DNA of 64,000 nt, from positions 612,453 through 676,452 of the forward strand of contig NZ_JARBTK010000002.1 of the NCBI RefSeq assembly GCF_029240215.1, in the 5' to 3' direction. This stretch comes from Chryseobacterium sp. GTDB lineage: Bacteria > Bacteroidota > Bacteroidia > Flavobacteriales > Weeksellaceae. Both the position numbers and the translations under genes were made by a program. How positions within the stretch are numbered: the stretch's first letter is position 1; each line of letters starts with the position of its first letter. Shown here in pieces: positions 1 to 9,103 of the stretch. The notes beneath the pieces were generated by a model. The model saw only the letters and a program-made list of their open reading frames with translations, had not been told where the DNA came from and made no database searches.

Positions 1-189
1 ATTGGTGAAAGTTATTCCGTCGATCAGTACCTCAAAGGCACTTACTTCACCGTTCCTGTAAAGTCTGAAACTTATTTTATCATCTCTGCCTGTAATCCCT
101 TCTTCATTGATCTTTAAATCGTAACTTTTTGGGTTCGTGTGGATTTTTTTAAAAAGCAATTTTGCTTCCTGAATCTTTAAATCCGGCAT
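1..189 (-). CDS. Hypothetical protein, N-terminal part only
   Basis: Reading the minus strand from the ATG at 187-189 gives 63 open codons that run off the window edge. The peptide begins MPDLKIQEAKLLFKKIHT and is soluble-looking, with alternating charged and hydrophobic residues and no signal peptide. I do not recognise the family. It lies just downstream of tRNA-Glu on the same strand, so the two may share a transcript. Confidence 0.6.
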   Translation of the reverse strand, partial: MPDLKIQEAKLLFKKIHTNPKSYDLKINEEGITGRDDKISFRLYRNGEVSAFEVLIDGITFTN

Positions 190-199
190 GATATAAATT

Positions 200-274
200 T
201 GGTAGTCTATAGGAGAATCGAACTCCTGTTGCAAGGATGAAAACCTTGAGTCCTAACCACTAGACGAATAGACC
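200..274 (-). tRNA. tRNA-Glu (UUC anticodon)
   Basis: On the minus strand this folds as a complete 75-nt cloverleaf. The acceptor stem starts GGTCTAT and pairs with ATAGACT, with a G-U pair at position 1. The D-arm has GTGGTTAGGAC. The anticodon stem CAAGG/CCTTG encloses a TTTTCAT loop with anticodon TTC. The T-loop is GTTCGATTC. A CCA end is encoded at 200-202. The anticodon assigns it to glutamate. Confidence 0.95.
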
Positions 275-330
275 AAATTTTGAGGTTGCAAAAGTATTAA
301 TTAACTTTTAAACTTCAAAATTATTTTTCT

Positions 331-1620
331 TTATTTATTAATTTTTTGAATGACTGTGTTTTTTACTCCTTTGGCTTCCAGTTCTTTCTGAAGTTTTATT
401 GCGTCTTCCAGTGACGAAACTTTTCCATAAGTATAATAGAACATGCCATTGTTTTTTTCTCTTTCTGCATCTTTTAATGTCTGCAAAATAAAGGAATTGG
501 CACTTAATTTATCTTTTCCTGTATACACTTCTATGGTATAATATCCGGTATTCAGCTTTTGATTTGGCATAAATCCTACTGCGTAAGCGTTTCGGAAGCC
601 TGCATCTTTTGCTGTTTTAATATTAATATCACGGATCGAAGCCATATTGGTCACGCTGTAATAATATTTGTAAATGCCGTTTTCTTTTAATGGAAGAATA
701 TAATTTAACCCCTTTAAAGCAGGATCATCTTCATTGTATTTCACAGCAGAAGTCATCAGTAGTATTCTGAAATCATTCTTCAGTGGAACCTCTTCTTTCT
801 TTTCAGGTTCAGGCTTTTTTGTTGCAAGTGAACCACCTGATTTTCTGTCAATCGCCTTTTTGTAATCAATAATTGCATCATAAATACTTTCTGAGATCTC
901 GCTCTGCCCCTTTTCGGATGCCAAATAATGACTCTCTTCAGGGTGATTGATGAATCCTGTCTCAATAAGTACTGAAGGCATCGCATTCATACGGAGAACG
1001 TGAAGGTTTTTTTGCCAGACTCCTCTTGAAGACCTTTTGTCTTTATTAACAAAATTGTTTTCAACAAGCCCGCCAAGCAAAAGGCTGGATTCAAGATATT
1101 TGCTTTGCTGAAGTTTTAAAGCAATCAGCGATTCCGGTGACCTTGCGTCATACGTACCAAAAGTCTGCTTATCTTTTTCGTCAAGGTAGATTACATCATT
1201 TTCACGTTTTGCTACTTCAAGATTGGTGTCGTTCTGATCAGGACCCTGTACGAAAGTTTCTGTTCCGTATGCAGTTGGTCTTTGAGAAGAATTACAGTGT
1301 ACAGAGACAAAAAGATCTGCTTTGCTTCGGTTGGCAAGGTTGGTTCTGTCCGATAATGAGGGATATTCGTCGATTTTTCTGGTATAAATAACTTTAAAAT
1401 CTTTATTTTTTTCCAGCATTGCGCCTACTTTTAGAACAATAGCAAGGGTAATATCTTTTTCTGCAATTCTTCCTATATCACTATACGATCTGTTCGCACC
1501 ATGATCGCTTCCCCCGTGTCCAGCGTCTAAAACGACAGTGAATTTTTTTTGAGAATAAGCAAATTGTATGGAAAGTGTCAGAAGAAATGCTAAAATTATT
1601 TTAAATTTTCGTGTGTACAT
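331..1620 (-). CDS. N-acetylmuramoyl-L-alanine amidase (Amidase_3)
   Basis: Predicted periplasmic zinc amidase of 429 residues that cleaves the bond between the peptide stem and N-acetylmuramic acid during cell separation and wall turnover. A signal peptide covers about residues 1-23. The Amidase_3 domain spans about 27-255, with metal ligands in VVLDAGHGG (H35), RIAEKD (E54) and FVSVHCN (H108), and the catalytic Glu in SVLIETGFINHP (E220). After a Lys/Glu-rich linker, the last ~120 residues look like a SPOR-type module (YYTYGKVSSLEDA, KELEAKG), which would bind denuded septal glycan; that part is inferred. It is divergent from the LptD-like gene with about 53 bp between starts. Confidence 0.92.
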   Translation of the reverse strand: MYTRKFKIILAFLLTLSIQFAYSQKKFTVVLDAGHGGSDHGANRSYSDIGRIAEKDITLAIVLKVGAMLEKNKDFKVIYTRKIDEYPSLSDRTNLANRSKADLFVSVHCNSSQRPTAYGTETFVQGPDQNDTNLEVAKRENDVIYLDEKDKQTFGTYDARSPESLIALKLQQSKYLESSLLLGGLVENNFVNKDKRSSRGVWQKNLHVLRMNAMPSVLIETGFINHPEESHYLASEKGQSEISESIYDAIIDYKKAIDRKSGGSLATKKPEPEKKEEVPLKNDFRILLMTSAVKYNEDDPALKGLNYILPLKENGIYKYYYSVTNMASIRDINIKTAKDAGFRNAYAVGFMPNQKLNTGYYTIEVYTGKDKLSANSFILQTLKDAEREKNNGMFYYTYGKVSSLEDAIKLQKELEAKGVKNTVIQKINK

Positions 1621-1673
1621 CTTACAGTTTTAAAAATTATATTAATTTTGAGCCTAAATTATATAAAACAAAA

Positions 1674-4262
1674 TTGGACAAAACCGTCTTCAAAAATATA
1701 TTACAAATTTTAATTATCCTAATTTTTAACAGTTTTTTAGCACAGCAAACTCCTAAAAAATTAACGGAAACTACGGTAATTAAAGATACAATTTCCAAAA
1801 AGGATACCATAATTGTACAGAAGGAAGCATTAGATGATGTACTCGAGACGAAAGCCGATGATCAGCGTAGAGATGTTCCGAAGAAAATGATTTATCTGAA
1901 CAAAAATGCTCAGGTAAAATATCAGGATATGCAGATTGATGCAGATTACATATCTATTGATGAAACCAAAAACTTGATTTTTGCCAGAGGAAAACTTGAT
2001 TCTTTAGGCAAAGTTATAGAACCGGTAATCACGACTCAGGCTGGTAAAAAGTATGAGACTAATGAGTTTAATTACAATTACAAAACAAAACAGGCAATTG
2101 CTTACAATGCAAGAACTGAAGAAAGTGAGGGGATAATTGTAGCCGAAAAAACCAAAAAGTACAATGATTCGGTTTTCTTTATGAGAAGAGGTTTGTTTAC
2201 AACTGACGACTATTTTATCAAGAAAAAAGACTCTTTGGCAGATTACCATTTGTTGGCTCCGCATATAAAAATGGTAAAAGGGAAAAACAGCAGTTCTGTA
2301 ATTACAGGACCTGTACAAATGTATATTGAGCAGGTTCCAACTCCATTAATTATGCCATTTGCAATTTTGCCTTTTTCAGATAAAAGATCTGCAGGTATTC
2401 TGATTCCGAGTTTTGGGGAAAGAGAAGATGTAGGATTTTTCTTAAATGGAATAGGGTATTATCAACCCATTGGAGAACATTTTGATCTTAAAGTTTTAGC
2501 AGATATTTATACAAAGGGGAGTTGGAATTTGCGCCCGGAAATGAATTATCTTAAAAAATACCGATATTCCGGAAACTTTGCTGCAGATATTGGGACTACC
2601 GTTCGTGGAATAAAAGGTCTCGATGATTACAGCAAAACAGGAACATACAGAATTGCGTGGAGGCATACTCAGGATACAAAAGCAAATCCGTTTCTTACGT
2701 TTTCTGCTTCTGTGGATGTGACGAGCACTACATTTTATAATAATACCGTTAACAATAACTATATTATGAATGAGAGTGTCCTTAAGACCCAGCAAAATTC
2801 TACCCTGACGCTCACTAAAAGATTTTTAAAACTTCCCGCAACCATTACCGGAACGGCTTCTTATTCACAAAATTTCTCAACAGGATTGGCTGATCTACGT
2901 TTGCCTCAGATGAATGTGGCGATTAATCAGTTTTATTTATTTGGCTCTAAAACAGGGGTAAGATCTGGTCTTTTGGAAAATATTACGGTGAATACAGGTT
3001 TAAATTTAACCAATTTTGTGAGTACAGGTGAAGGCGAACTGTTTACAAAAGCAATGTGGGATAAATTACAAACCGGAATTAAAAATAATATCACATTAGG
3101 TACAAATACAACGATCGCAAAATATTTTACATTCAGTTTGGGCGCCAATATCGATAATGCACTGACTACAAAAACACTGACTAAATTCTACGATCCTATT
3201 GAAAATGTAGTGGTAGATCAGGTTAATAAAAAAGTGGCTGGTTATTCTACTTTTTCCACAACGGCGAGTTTACAAACACAGTTATACGGAATGCTGAACT
3301 TTAAAAAAGGTTCATCTATTGAAGCAGTCAGACACATGATGACTCCAAGTATAGGTTTTACTTATTCTCCTGACTTCGGTGGTTCAGGGTTCGGATATTT
3401 CAGGAATTATTATAATGCGAGCGGAGCATTAACGCCATATTCAATCTTCGATAACGGAATTGTCGGTTCGCCTACATCTGGAATGGTCGGAGCTTTAGGT
3501 TTCAACATCGGGAACAATGTTGAAATGAAAGTAAAGTCTAAGAGTGATTCTACAGGAGTAAAGAAAATTAAAATATTTGAATCTTTAAATCTTTCTGGAA
3601 ATTATAACTTCGCGGCAAAAACACATCCCTGGTCTGTGATCTCAATCAATGGTCAGTCTTCTTTCTTTGATAATAAATTGAGTGTCAATACAAGTTTGAC
3701 ATTAGATCCTTACAAAATTTTATTTGCTCCGGGATCAGATACCGGGATCAGAACAGAGAGCTTTGGTTCATTTAGCGTACAAGGTTTCAATATGCAGCTT
3801 TCTTATCCTCTAAGTAGCGAACTTTTTGGAGAAAAAACAGATTATGCTAAAAAATATGGTTCAAAAGGTGAAATAAGAAACGAAAATTACTATTTCGACG
3901 ATGATAATTATGCTCACTTTGATCAGGCTTGGACGCTGAATGTGAATGCAAATTATCAGTATTCCAGAAATTTAACAAGAACAGCTACTACAATGGCATC
4001 AATCGGTCTAGATGGAAGCATTAAGCTTACTCCTTACTGGAATATCAACGGAAGTACCCATTATGACATGGTGACCAGAGATCTTGCTTATACAAGAATA
4101 GGATTTTCGAGAGATCAGCGAAGTTTTACAATCAATTTTAACTGGGTACCTTTCGGACAATATAAAGTGTATGACTTTTTCATAGGAATCAAAGCCAACA
4201 TTTTGAGCGATGCTCTGAAATACAAAGACAGAAGCTTTACGCAACCAAATCCGCCTTTCTAA
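1674..4262 (+). CDS. lptD: LptD/OstA-like outer-membrane LPS assembly protein
   Basis: Large outer-membrane beta-barrel protein predicted to insert lipopolysaccharide into the outer leaflet. I place the start at TTG 1674, giving 862 residues beginning MDKTVFKNILQILIILIF, because that yields a clean signal peptide ending near FLAQQ. An in-frame ATG at 1611 would overlap the divergent amidase and add a Tyr/Lys-rich stretch before the signal. The N-terminal third has the OstA-like pattern (YLNKNAQVKYQDMQIDADYI), followed by a long barrel rich in alternating aromatic residues. A TAATTTTG element (1643-1650) fits a -7 box, but no good -33 box precedes it. Flavobacterial LptD proteins are divergent, so the exact partner set is uncertain. 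Confidence 0.85.
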   Translation: MDKTVFKNILQILIILIFNSFLAQQTPKKLTETTVIKDTISKKDTIIVQKEALDDVLETKADDQRRDVPKKMIYLNKNAQVKYQDMQIDADYISIDETKNLIFARGKLDSLGKVIEPVITTQAGKKYETNEFNYNYKTKQAIAYNARTEESEGIIVAEKTKKYNDSVFFMRRGLFTTDDYFIKKKDSLADYHLLAPHIKMVKGKNSSSVITGPVQMYIEQVPTPLIMPFAILPFSDKRSAGILIPSFGEREDVGFFLNGIGYYQPIGEHFDLKVLADIYTKGSWNLRPEMNYLKKYRYSGNFAADIGTTVRGIKGLDDYSKTGTYRIAWRHTQDTKANPFLTFSASVDVTSTTFYNNTVNNNYIMNESVLKTQQNSTLTLTKRFLKLPATITGTASYSQNFSTGLADLRLPQMNVAINQFYLFGSKTGVRSGLLENITVNTGLNLTNFVSTGEGELFTKAMWDKLQTGIKNNITLGTNTTIAKYFTFSLGANIDNALTTKTLTKFYDPIENVVVDQVNKKVAGYSTFSTTASLQTQLYGMLNFKKGSSIEAVRHMMTPSIGFTYSPDFGGSGFGYFRNYYNASGALTPYSIFDNGIVGSPTSGMVGALGFNIGNNVEMKVKSKSDSTGVKKIKIFESLNLSGNYNFAAKTHPWSVISINGQSSFFDNKLSVNTSLTLDPYKILFAPGSDTGIRTESFGSFSVQGFNMQLSYPLSSELFGEKTDYAKKYGSKGEIRNENYYFDDDNYAHFDQAWTLNVNANYQYSRNLTRTATTMASIGLDGSIKLTPYWNINGSTHYDMVTRDLAYTRIGFSRDQRSFTINFNWVPFGQYKVYDFFIGIKANILSDALKYKDRSFTQPNPPF

Positions 4263-4269
4263 GATCATA

Positions 4270-4298
4270 TTGATTTTAGAATATAAATTTTATATTTG
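4270..4298 (+). promoter_or_regulatory. Bacteroidetes-type promoter for the ridA unit
   Basis: TTG at 4270-4272 is followed after 18 bp by TATATTTG at 4291-4298, matching the -33/-7 consensus (TTG and TAnnTTTG). The transcript would have a 5' leader of about 90 nt. That leader contains complementary GATTTTCA and TGAAAAATC segments that could form a loose hairpin. Confidence 0.6.
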
Positions 4299-4392
4299 CA
4301 CCGAAATAATTTAAGGGTTAAAACGGCATGATTTTCACTTATCATAAAGCGAAAGCCGAATGAAAAATCAAAATAATTAATAATCTCATCAT

Positions 4393-4773
4393 ATGAAAAA
4401 AATAGTATCTACTGTTAATGCTCCTGCAGCGATCGGACCATATTCTCAGGCAAATTTTGCCAATGGAGTTTTATACATTTCAGGACAGATTCCTGTAGAT
4501 CCTGCAACCGGAAAATTGGTAGAAGGAATAGAAAAAGAAACGCATCAGGTTATGAAAAATCTTGAAGCAATACTTACTGAAGCCGGAATGACTTTTAAAA
4601 ACGTTGTAAAGGCAAGTATTTTCCTTAAAAGCATGGACGATTTTGCAGTGATGAATGATATTTATGCTTCTTACTTGGATGCAGAAAGTTATCCTGCCAG
4701 AGAAACCGTACAGGTTTCTTGTCTTCCAAAAAATGTGGATATCGAAATTTCTATGATCGCACATCAGGATTAA
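4393..4773 (+). CDS. ridA: RidA family enamine/imine deaminase
   Basis: Trimeric cytosolic deaminase of 126 residues. It hydrolyses reactive 2-aminoacrylate and other enamine/imine intermediates released by PLP enzymes. The whole protein is one RidA domain with the family hallmarks NAPAAIGPYSQA near the N-terminus, LYISGQIPVDPATG, and the substrate-carboxylate Arg in SYPARETVQV. Length is typical. The next gene starts immediately after the stop codon, so the two are probably co-transcribed. Confidence 0.95.
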   Translation: MKKIVSTVNAPAAIGPYSQANFANGVLYISGQIPVDPATGKLVEGIEKETHQVMKNLEAILTEAGMTFKNVVKASIFLKSMDDFAVMNDIYASYLDAESYPARETVQVSCLPKNVDIEISMIAHQD

Positions 4774-5226
4774 ATGAGTTTTCTAAGAAATACATTTGCT
4801 ATTATTGTAGGTCTTGCGATTGCAGGGCTTATTATCACTCTTGGTATAAGAGCTTTCCCCAAATGGGTGACATTCGAAGCTTTTGCGCCATTTGAGCATT
4901 GGCAAAAATTTCTTGAAAGCATGAAAAATGATGATGCATTTTTTGGTTTTCTGCTTTTTATTTCTGGATTGGGAAGTACCGTGGGTGGTGTTGCTACAGC
5001 GATTATCGTAAAGTATGCTAAAGTTGCCTACGCTATTCTTATCGGCTTCATTATGTTGTTTATCGCAATGCTTGATGTAATTGTCTTTCCGTATCATCCT
5101 ACTTTTTATAAAATCTCAATTTTCCTGATCTTTTTTCCATTTGCCTGGATGGGAGGAAAAATTGTAGAGATTATTTATGAAAGAAAAAAGAAGCGCAGAA
5201 TTGCTGATAAAATGAACAATCAATAA
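4774..5226 (+). CDS. Small polytopic membrane protein, unknown function
   Basis: 150 residues with about four hydrophobic segments (residues ~7-25, 50-70, 77-97 and 105-125) and a very basic C-terminal tail (YERKKKRRIADK) that would stay cytoplasmic. I do not recognise a named family. The ATG abuts the ridA stop codon (TAAATG), and a strong terminator follows 16 bp after the stop, so it is the last gene of a two-gene unit. Any link with RidA is only positional. Confidence 0.8.
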   Translation: MSFLRNTFAIIVGLAIAGLIITLGIRAFPKWVTFEAFAPFEHWQKFLESMKNDDAFFGFLLFISGLGSTVGGVATAIIVKYAKVAYAILIGFIMLFIAMLDVIVFPYHPTFYKISIFLIFFPFAWMGGKIVEIIYERKKKRRIADKMNNQ

Positions 5227-5241
5227 AAATTTTAAAGAAAT

Positions 5242-5278
5242 AAAAAATCGCGGCAGTCAGAGACTGCCGCGATTTTTT
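5242..5278. terminator. Bidirectional intrinsic terminator
   Basis: Perfect 17-bp inverted repeat (5242-5258 and 5262-5278) with a 3-nt AGA loop. A GC core (CGCGGCAGTC) is flanked by an A-run on one side and a T-run on the other. It lies between two convergent genes, so it can stop both the ridA unit and htrA. Confidence 0.93.
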
Positions 5279-5292
5279 TTAGTGGAATTCTA

Positions 5293-6822
5293 TTAAGGCA
5301 TTTTAAATCCTTTTGTATAAATTCTACCATAGTTATCTACAAATTTCACCTGTACATTTCCTTGGTATTTATCTAAGATCTTTTCTACATCTTTTTGAGA
5401 GTTTACCGGTTTACCGTTGATTTCGATCACAATATAATCATCAACGACACCAATTTTAGCCATCTCACTTCCTTCTGTTACGTTTTTGGTGACAACACCA
5501 CTGTTTAAGCCGTATTCAGTTTTAAATCTGTCATTAAGAGGCTCAAAATTTGCTCCTATTTTTTCAGTTACACTCAGATCGGCTTTTGATCTTGCAGTAG
5601 TACCTCCGTTTTGGTCTTTTAAAGTTACTGTTGTAACGTTTTCCTTTCCGTTTCTCAAATAAGTGACCTGTACTTTGTCTCCGGGACGTTTGCTTCCGAT
5701 AGAAATAGTAAGATCTGCAAAATCTGTAATTTCCATTTGGTCAACTTTTACAATCACGTCTCCTGCTTTTAATCCGGCATCCTGAGCACCGCTGTTCGGA
5801 GAAAATCCTCTCACATAAACACCCGAACCTACTTTTAAATTGGCCTTTTCATTTTGATTATAGCTTGTTACTTGTTGTTGGTCTGAAAGATCTAAAGAAT
5901 TTACACCTAAGAAACCTCTCTGTACGATTCCGAATTTTTTAATATCTTCAACAACTTTTCTAGCTAAGTTTGCAGGAACGGCAAATCCGTACCCCTGATA
6001 ATAACCTGTTGTAGAAGAAATCGCTGAATTAATTCCAATTAAATCTCCATTTACATTTACCAAAGCACCTCCGGAATTTCCAGGGTTGATTGCTGCATCT
6101 GTTTGAATAAAGCTTTCAATTGGATTGGTTGCTTTCCCCTGTGCACCCAAAATTCCGATTCCTCTTCCTTTCGCAGAAATAATACCTGCCGTTACCGTTG
6201 AATTTAATCCTAATGGATTACCCACTGCTAAAACCCACTGTCCGACATCGATATTATCTGAATTCGCAAAATTTAAAAATGGCAGACCTTTTTCTTCTAT
6301 TTTTAATAATGAAATATCCGTATTAGGATCTGTTCCTACCAATGTTGCGATATAAGATTTTTTATTACTTAAAACGACTTCAAGTTTGTTTGCACCTGCC
6401 ACAACGTGGTTATTTGAAATAATATAACCGTCAGGCGAAATGATCACACCAGATCCCATTCCTGATGGCATATTGTCCGGTGTTTGTTGCTGCTGTCTTT
6501 GTCTTTGCTGACCTCTTCCTCCGAAGGGATCGCCAAAGAAATAATCAAAAAGATCCTGATCAGATGCTCTGTTGGAACTTCTGGTCTGATAATTTTTAAT
6601 TGTTACTACAGCAGGGACTGTCGTTTTTGCAGCTTTTACAAAATCATCACCCACGGCTGCAGTATTCATTCCTACAAAAGATGCGTTTTTTGAGCTTGTA
6701 AAATAAGATTGGTCAACGTTGTTTGAATCATGACCTATGTATTGTTGTATGCCAACTGTGGTAGCTCCTGAGATAACCCCTACAACGGCAAATGGTAAAA
6801 GTTTTTTGAAAGTACTCTTCAT
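5293..6822 (-). CDS. HtrA/DegP-family periplasmic serine protease
   Basis: Do/DegQ-type protease and chaperone of 509 residues that degrades misfolded envelope proteins. An N-terminal signal or anchor covers ~8-27. The trypsin-like domain has a complete triad: H139 (ISNNHVVAG), D169 (DPNTDISLLK) and S250 (NPGNSGGAL). Two PDZ domains follow (about 300-395 and 415-509). A Gln/Arg-rich loop (RGQQRQRQQQQ) at ~103-113 precedes the catalytic domain, in the LA-loop region. It is monocistronic and divergent from trhO across a 289-bp spacer in which I see no further gene. Confidence 0.95.
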   Translation of the reverse strand: MKSTFKKLLPFAVVGVISGATTVGIQQYIGHDSNNVDQSYFTSSKNASFVGMNTAAVGDDFVKAAKTTVPAVVTIKNYQTRSSNRASDQDLFDYFFGDPFGGRGQQRQRQQQQTPDNMPSGMGSGVIISPDGYIISNNHVVAGANKLEVVLSNKKSYIATLVGTDPNTDISLLKIEEKGLPFLNFANSDNIDVGQWVLAVGNPLGLNSTVTAGIISAKGRGIGILGAQGKATNPIESFIQTDAAINPGNSGGALVNVNGDLIGINSAISSTTGYYQGYGFAVPANLARKVVEDIKKFGIVQRGFLGVNSLDLSDQQQVTSYNQNEKANLKVGSGVYVRGFSPNSGAQDAGLKAGDVIVKVDQMEITDFADLTISIGSKRPGDKVQVTYLRNGKENVTTVTLKDQNGGTTARSKADLSVTEKIGANFEPLNDRFKTEYGLNSGVVTKNVTEGSEMAKIGVVDDYIVIEINGKPVNSQKDVEKILDKYQGNVQVKFVDNYGRIYTKGFKMP

Positions 6823-7070
6823 TGTATTATCTTCTTTGTTTTAATTTATAATATTGTCGAACACAAATTTAATGCTAAATAAGTATGCAATTAATATGCT
6901 GTGTTTCAATTTTAACTAAAATTTAACGAGAATTGTTCCATTTTATACATTAAGTCATAATTCTTGAATGCTTTATTAACAAAGCTTAAGATTTAATTAA
7001 AGAAAAGTGACAATTTTTCCGTTATCAGAAGCTGTCATTTGTCATTATGTAACTCAATTAAAAAAAATAT

Positions 7071-7078
7071 TATCTTTG
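7071..7078 (+). promoter_or_regulatory. Candidate -7 element for trhO
   Basis: TATCTTTG matches TAnnTTTG and lies 33 bp before the start codon. No TTG occurs at the expected -33 spacing, so this is a partial promoter match only. Confidence 0.4.
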
Positions 7079-7111
7079 CAAAAATATATTCTCACTTAAA
7101 ACGTTTATAGC

Positions 7112-8467
7112 ATGCAACTGTATAACACCTTAAGCGCAGAAGAAAGAGCCCAGCTTATTGATGAAGCCGGTAAGCAACGCCTTACTTTGTCTTTCTATGC
7201 GTATGCCAAAATTGAAGATCCCAAAAAATTTCGCGACGAATTATTTATAGCCTGGAATGCACTTGACGCTCTTGGTCGTATCTATGTAGCTCATGAAGGA
7301 ATTAATGCTCAGATGAGCGTTCCTGCAGATCATTTAGAAACTTTTCGCAATACATTAGAAGCATATGATTTTATGAGAGGAATCCGTCTGAATGTTGCTG
7401 TTGAGCAGGATGATCATTCTTTTTTAAAATTGACGATTAAAGTAAGAAATAAAATTGTTGCTGACGGTTTGAATGACGATACGTTTGATGTTACCAATAA
7501 AGGTGTACATTTAAAAGCAAAAGAATTCAATAATTTATTGGAAGACCCAAACACGATTGTTGTGGATTTCAGAAACCATTACGAAAGTGAAGTCGGTCAT
7601 TTTGAAGGTGCAATTACTCCAGATGTAGAAACTTTCAGAGAAAGTCTGCCTATTATCAACGAGCAGCTACAGGATTTTAAAGAAGATAAAAACCTGTTAA
7701 TGTACTGTACAGGCGGAATTCGTTGTGAAAAAGCGAGTGCTTATTTTAAACATCAAGGTTTTAAAAACGTTTTCCAGTTAGAAGGTGGAATTATTGAATA
7801 CGCACGTCAGGTAAAAGAAGATGGTGTTGAAAGTAAATTCATTGGTAAAAACTTTGTATTTGACCATCGTCTAGGCGAACGAATTACAGACGATATTATT
7901 GCTCAGTGTCATCAATGTGGAAAACCTTGCGACAATCACACCAATTGTGCAAACGATGCTTGTCATTTGTTGTTCATTCAATGTGACGAATGTAAGGAAG
8001 CTATGGAGAATTGTTGCTCGACAGAATGTTTAGACATCACGCATTTACCGGCTGCAGAACAATTACGATTAAGAAAAGGATTACAAGTTGGAAATAAAGT
8101 ATTCAGAAAAGGAAAATCTGATGCTTTGACCTTTAAAAACTCGGGAGATTTACCAAATAAACCTTTGGCAAAAGCAATAACGAAAAACATACGCCAAAAA
8201 ATTTCAATCAAGAAATCATTGATTGGAAAAGCTGAGCATTATTACACAAAATCAAAAATTGCACAGTTTTTAATTGAAGGCAATGAACTTTCCGTAGGCG
8301 ATAAAGTTTTGATTTCTGGTCCGACAACTGGTGAACAAGAAGTTATTATCACTGAGCTTTATGTAAATGGAAATACTTGTGAAACTGCAAAAACAGGAGA
8401 TCAGATTACTTTTGAACTTCCGTTCAGAGTTCGTCTGTCAGATAAATTGTATAAAATCTTAGGATAA
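7112..8467 (+). CDS. trhO: tRNA uridine(34) hydroxylase TrhO with extra C-terminal domain
   Basis: TrhO (YceA) uses oxygen to convert wobble uridine 34 to 5-hydroxyuridine in some tRNAs. The N-terminal domain (~1-130, SFYAYAKIEDP...HEGINAQMS) and rhodanese domain (~135-245, active Cys in MYCTGGIRCEKA) are typical. A Cys-rich segment follows (CHQCGKPC...CDECKEAMENCC), matching the rhodanese C-terminal region. Residues ~365-451 (IGKAEHYYTKSKIA, VGDKVLISGPTTG) form an additional beta-barrel-like domain resembling the C-terminus of U32/TrhP proteins. It begins with ATG after an A-rich leader. No partner genes are evident. Confidence 0.9.
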   Translation: MQLYNTLSAEERAQLIDEAGKQRLTLSFYAYAKIEDPKKFRDELFIAWNALDALGRIYVAHEGINAQMSVPADHLETFRNTLEAYDFMRGIRLNVAVEQDDHSFLKLTIKVRNKIVADGLNDDTFDVTNKGVHLKAKEFNNLLEDPNTIVVDFRNHYESEVGHFEGAITPDVETFRESLPIINEQLQDFKEDKNLLMYCTGGIRCEKASAYFKHQGFKNVFQLEGGIIEYARQVKEDGVESKFIGKNFVFDHRLGERITDDIIAQCHQCGKPCDNHTNCANDACHLLFIQCDECKEAMENCCSTECLDITHLPAAEQLRLRKGLQVGNKVFRKGKSDALTFKNSGDLPNKPLAKAITKNIRQKISIKKSLIGKAEHYYTKSKIAQFLIEGNELSVGDKVLISGPTTGEQEVIITELYVNGNTCETAKTGDQITFELPFRVRLSDKLYKILG

Positions 8468-8530
8468 TAATATCGATACATAGTTTTAAATTTTGCGCTC
8501 GACAGGGCGCATTTTTTTATAAATTTGAGA

Positions 8531-9103
8531 ATGAAAAAATCTGAAATCAGAAAGTTATATCTCGAAAAAAGAAAATCTCTTACCGATGATGAAATTTTTT
8601 TGTGGTCTGAAAAGATTTTTGAAAACTTTATCAGTTATTTTAAACCCGTTCCGGAGCAAAAAGTCCATATTTTTATTCCAATCAAAAAGTTTAAGGAAAT
8701 TGATACTCAGATATTCATTAACTATTTTTTAAGCCGGAATATTCGTGTTTTTGTGCCTAAAATTGTTGATAAGAAACTGATTTCTGTTCAAATTTTTAAC
8801 GATACAAAATTTGAGATCAACAGTTGGGGGATCTCAGAACCTCTTTCAAGTGATGATTCTGAAGTTTATGACTTCGATTTTATTATCACGCCGCTTTTAT
8901 ACAGTGACAAAAATGGGAATAGAGTAGGTTACGGAAAAGGTTTTTACGATGCTTTTTTTGAAATGGTTTCCAAAGATTCAAAAAAAATCGGAGTCAATTA
9001 TTTTGACCCCGATAGTGTGATTGATGATGTCTGGAAAAATGATATTCCCGTCGATTATTTGGTTACTCCTACCGAAGTGCTGTCTTTTTTTGAAGGCTGC
9101 TGA
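8531..9103 (+). CDS. 5-formyltetrahydrofolate cyclo-ligase
   Basis: Cytosolic enzyme of about 190 residues that uses ATP to convert 5-formyl-THF to 5,10-methenyl-THF. It carries the N-terminal basic helix (KKSEIRKLYLEKRKSL), the substrate-binding segment VHIFIPIKKFKEIDT and the family signature GNRVGYGKGFYD near residue 145. An in-frame TTG at 8525 would add two residues; ATG 8531 is preferred because the KKSEIRK start is conventional. Its last 49 bp overlap the convergent lipoprotein gene. Confidence 0.92.
   Translation: MKKSEIRKLYLEKRKSLTDDEIFLWSEKIFENFISYFKPVPEQKVHIFIPIKKFKEIDTQIFINYFLSRNIRVFVPKIVDKKLISVQIFNDTKFEINSWGISEPLSSDDSEVYDFDFIITPLLYSDKNGNRVGYGKGFYDAFFEMVSKDSKKIGVNYFDPDSVIDDVWKNDIPVDYLVTPTEVLSFFEGC

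Noticed and set aside
1611..1673. ATG 1611 as the LptD start
   Set aside because: It overlaps the divergent amidase start and places 21 residues before an otherwise clean signal peptide; TTG 1674 fits better.
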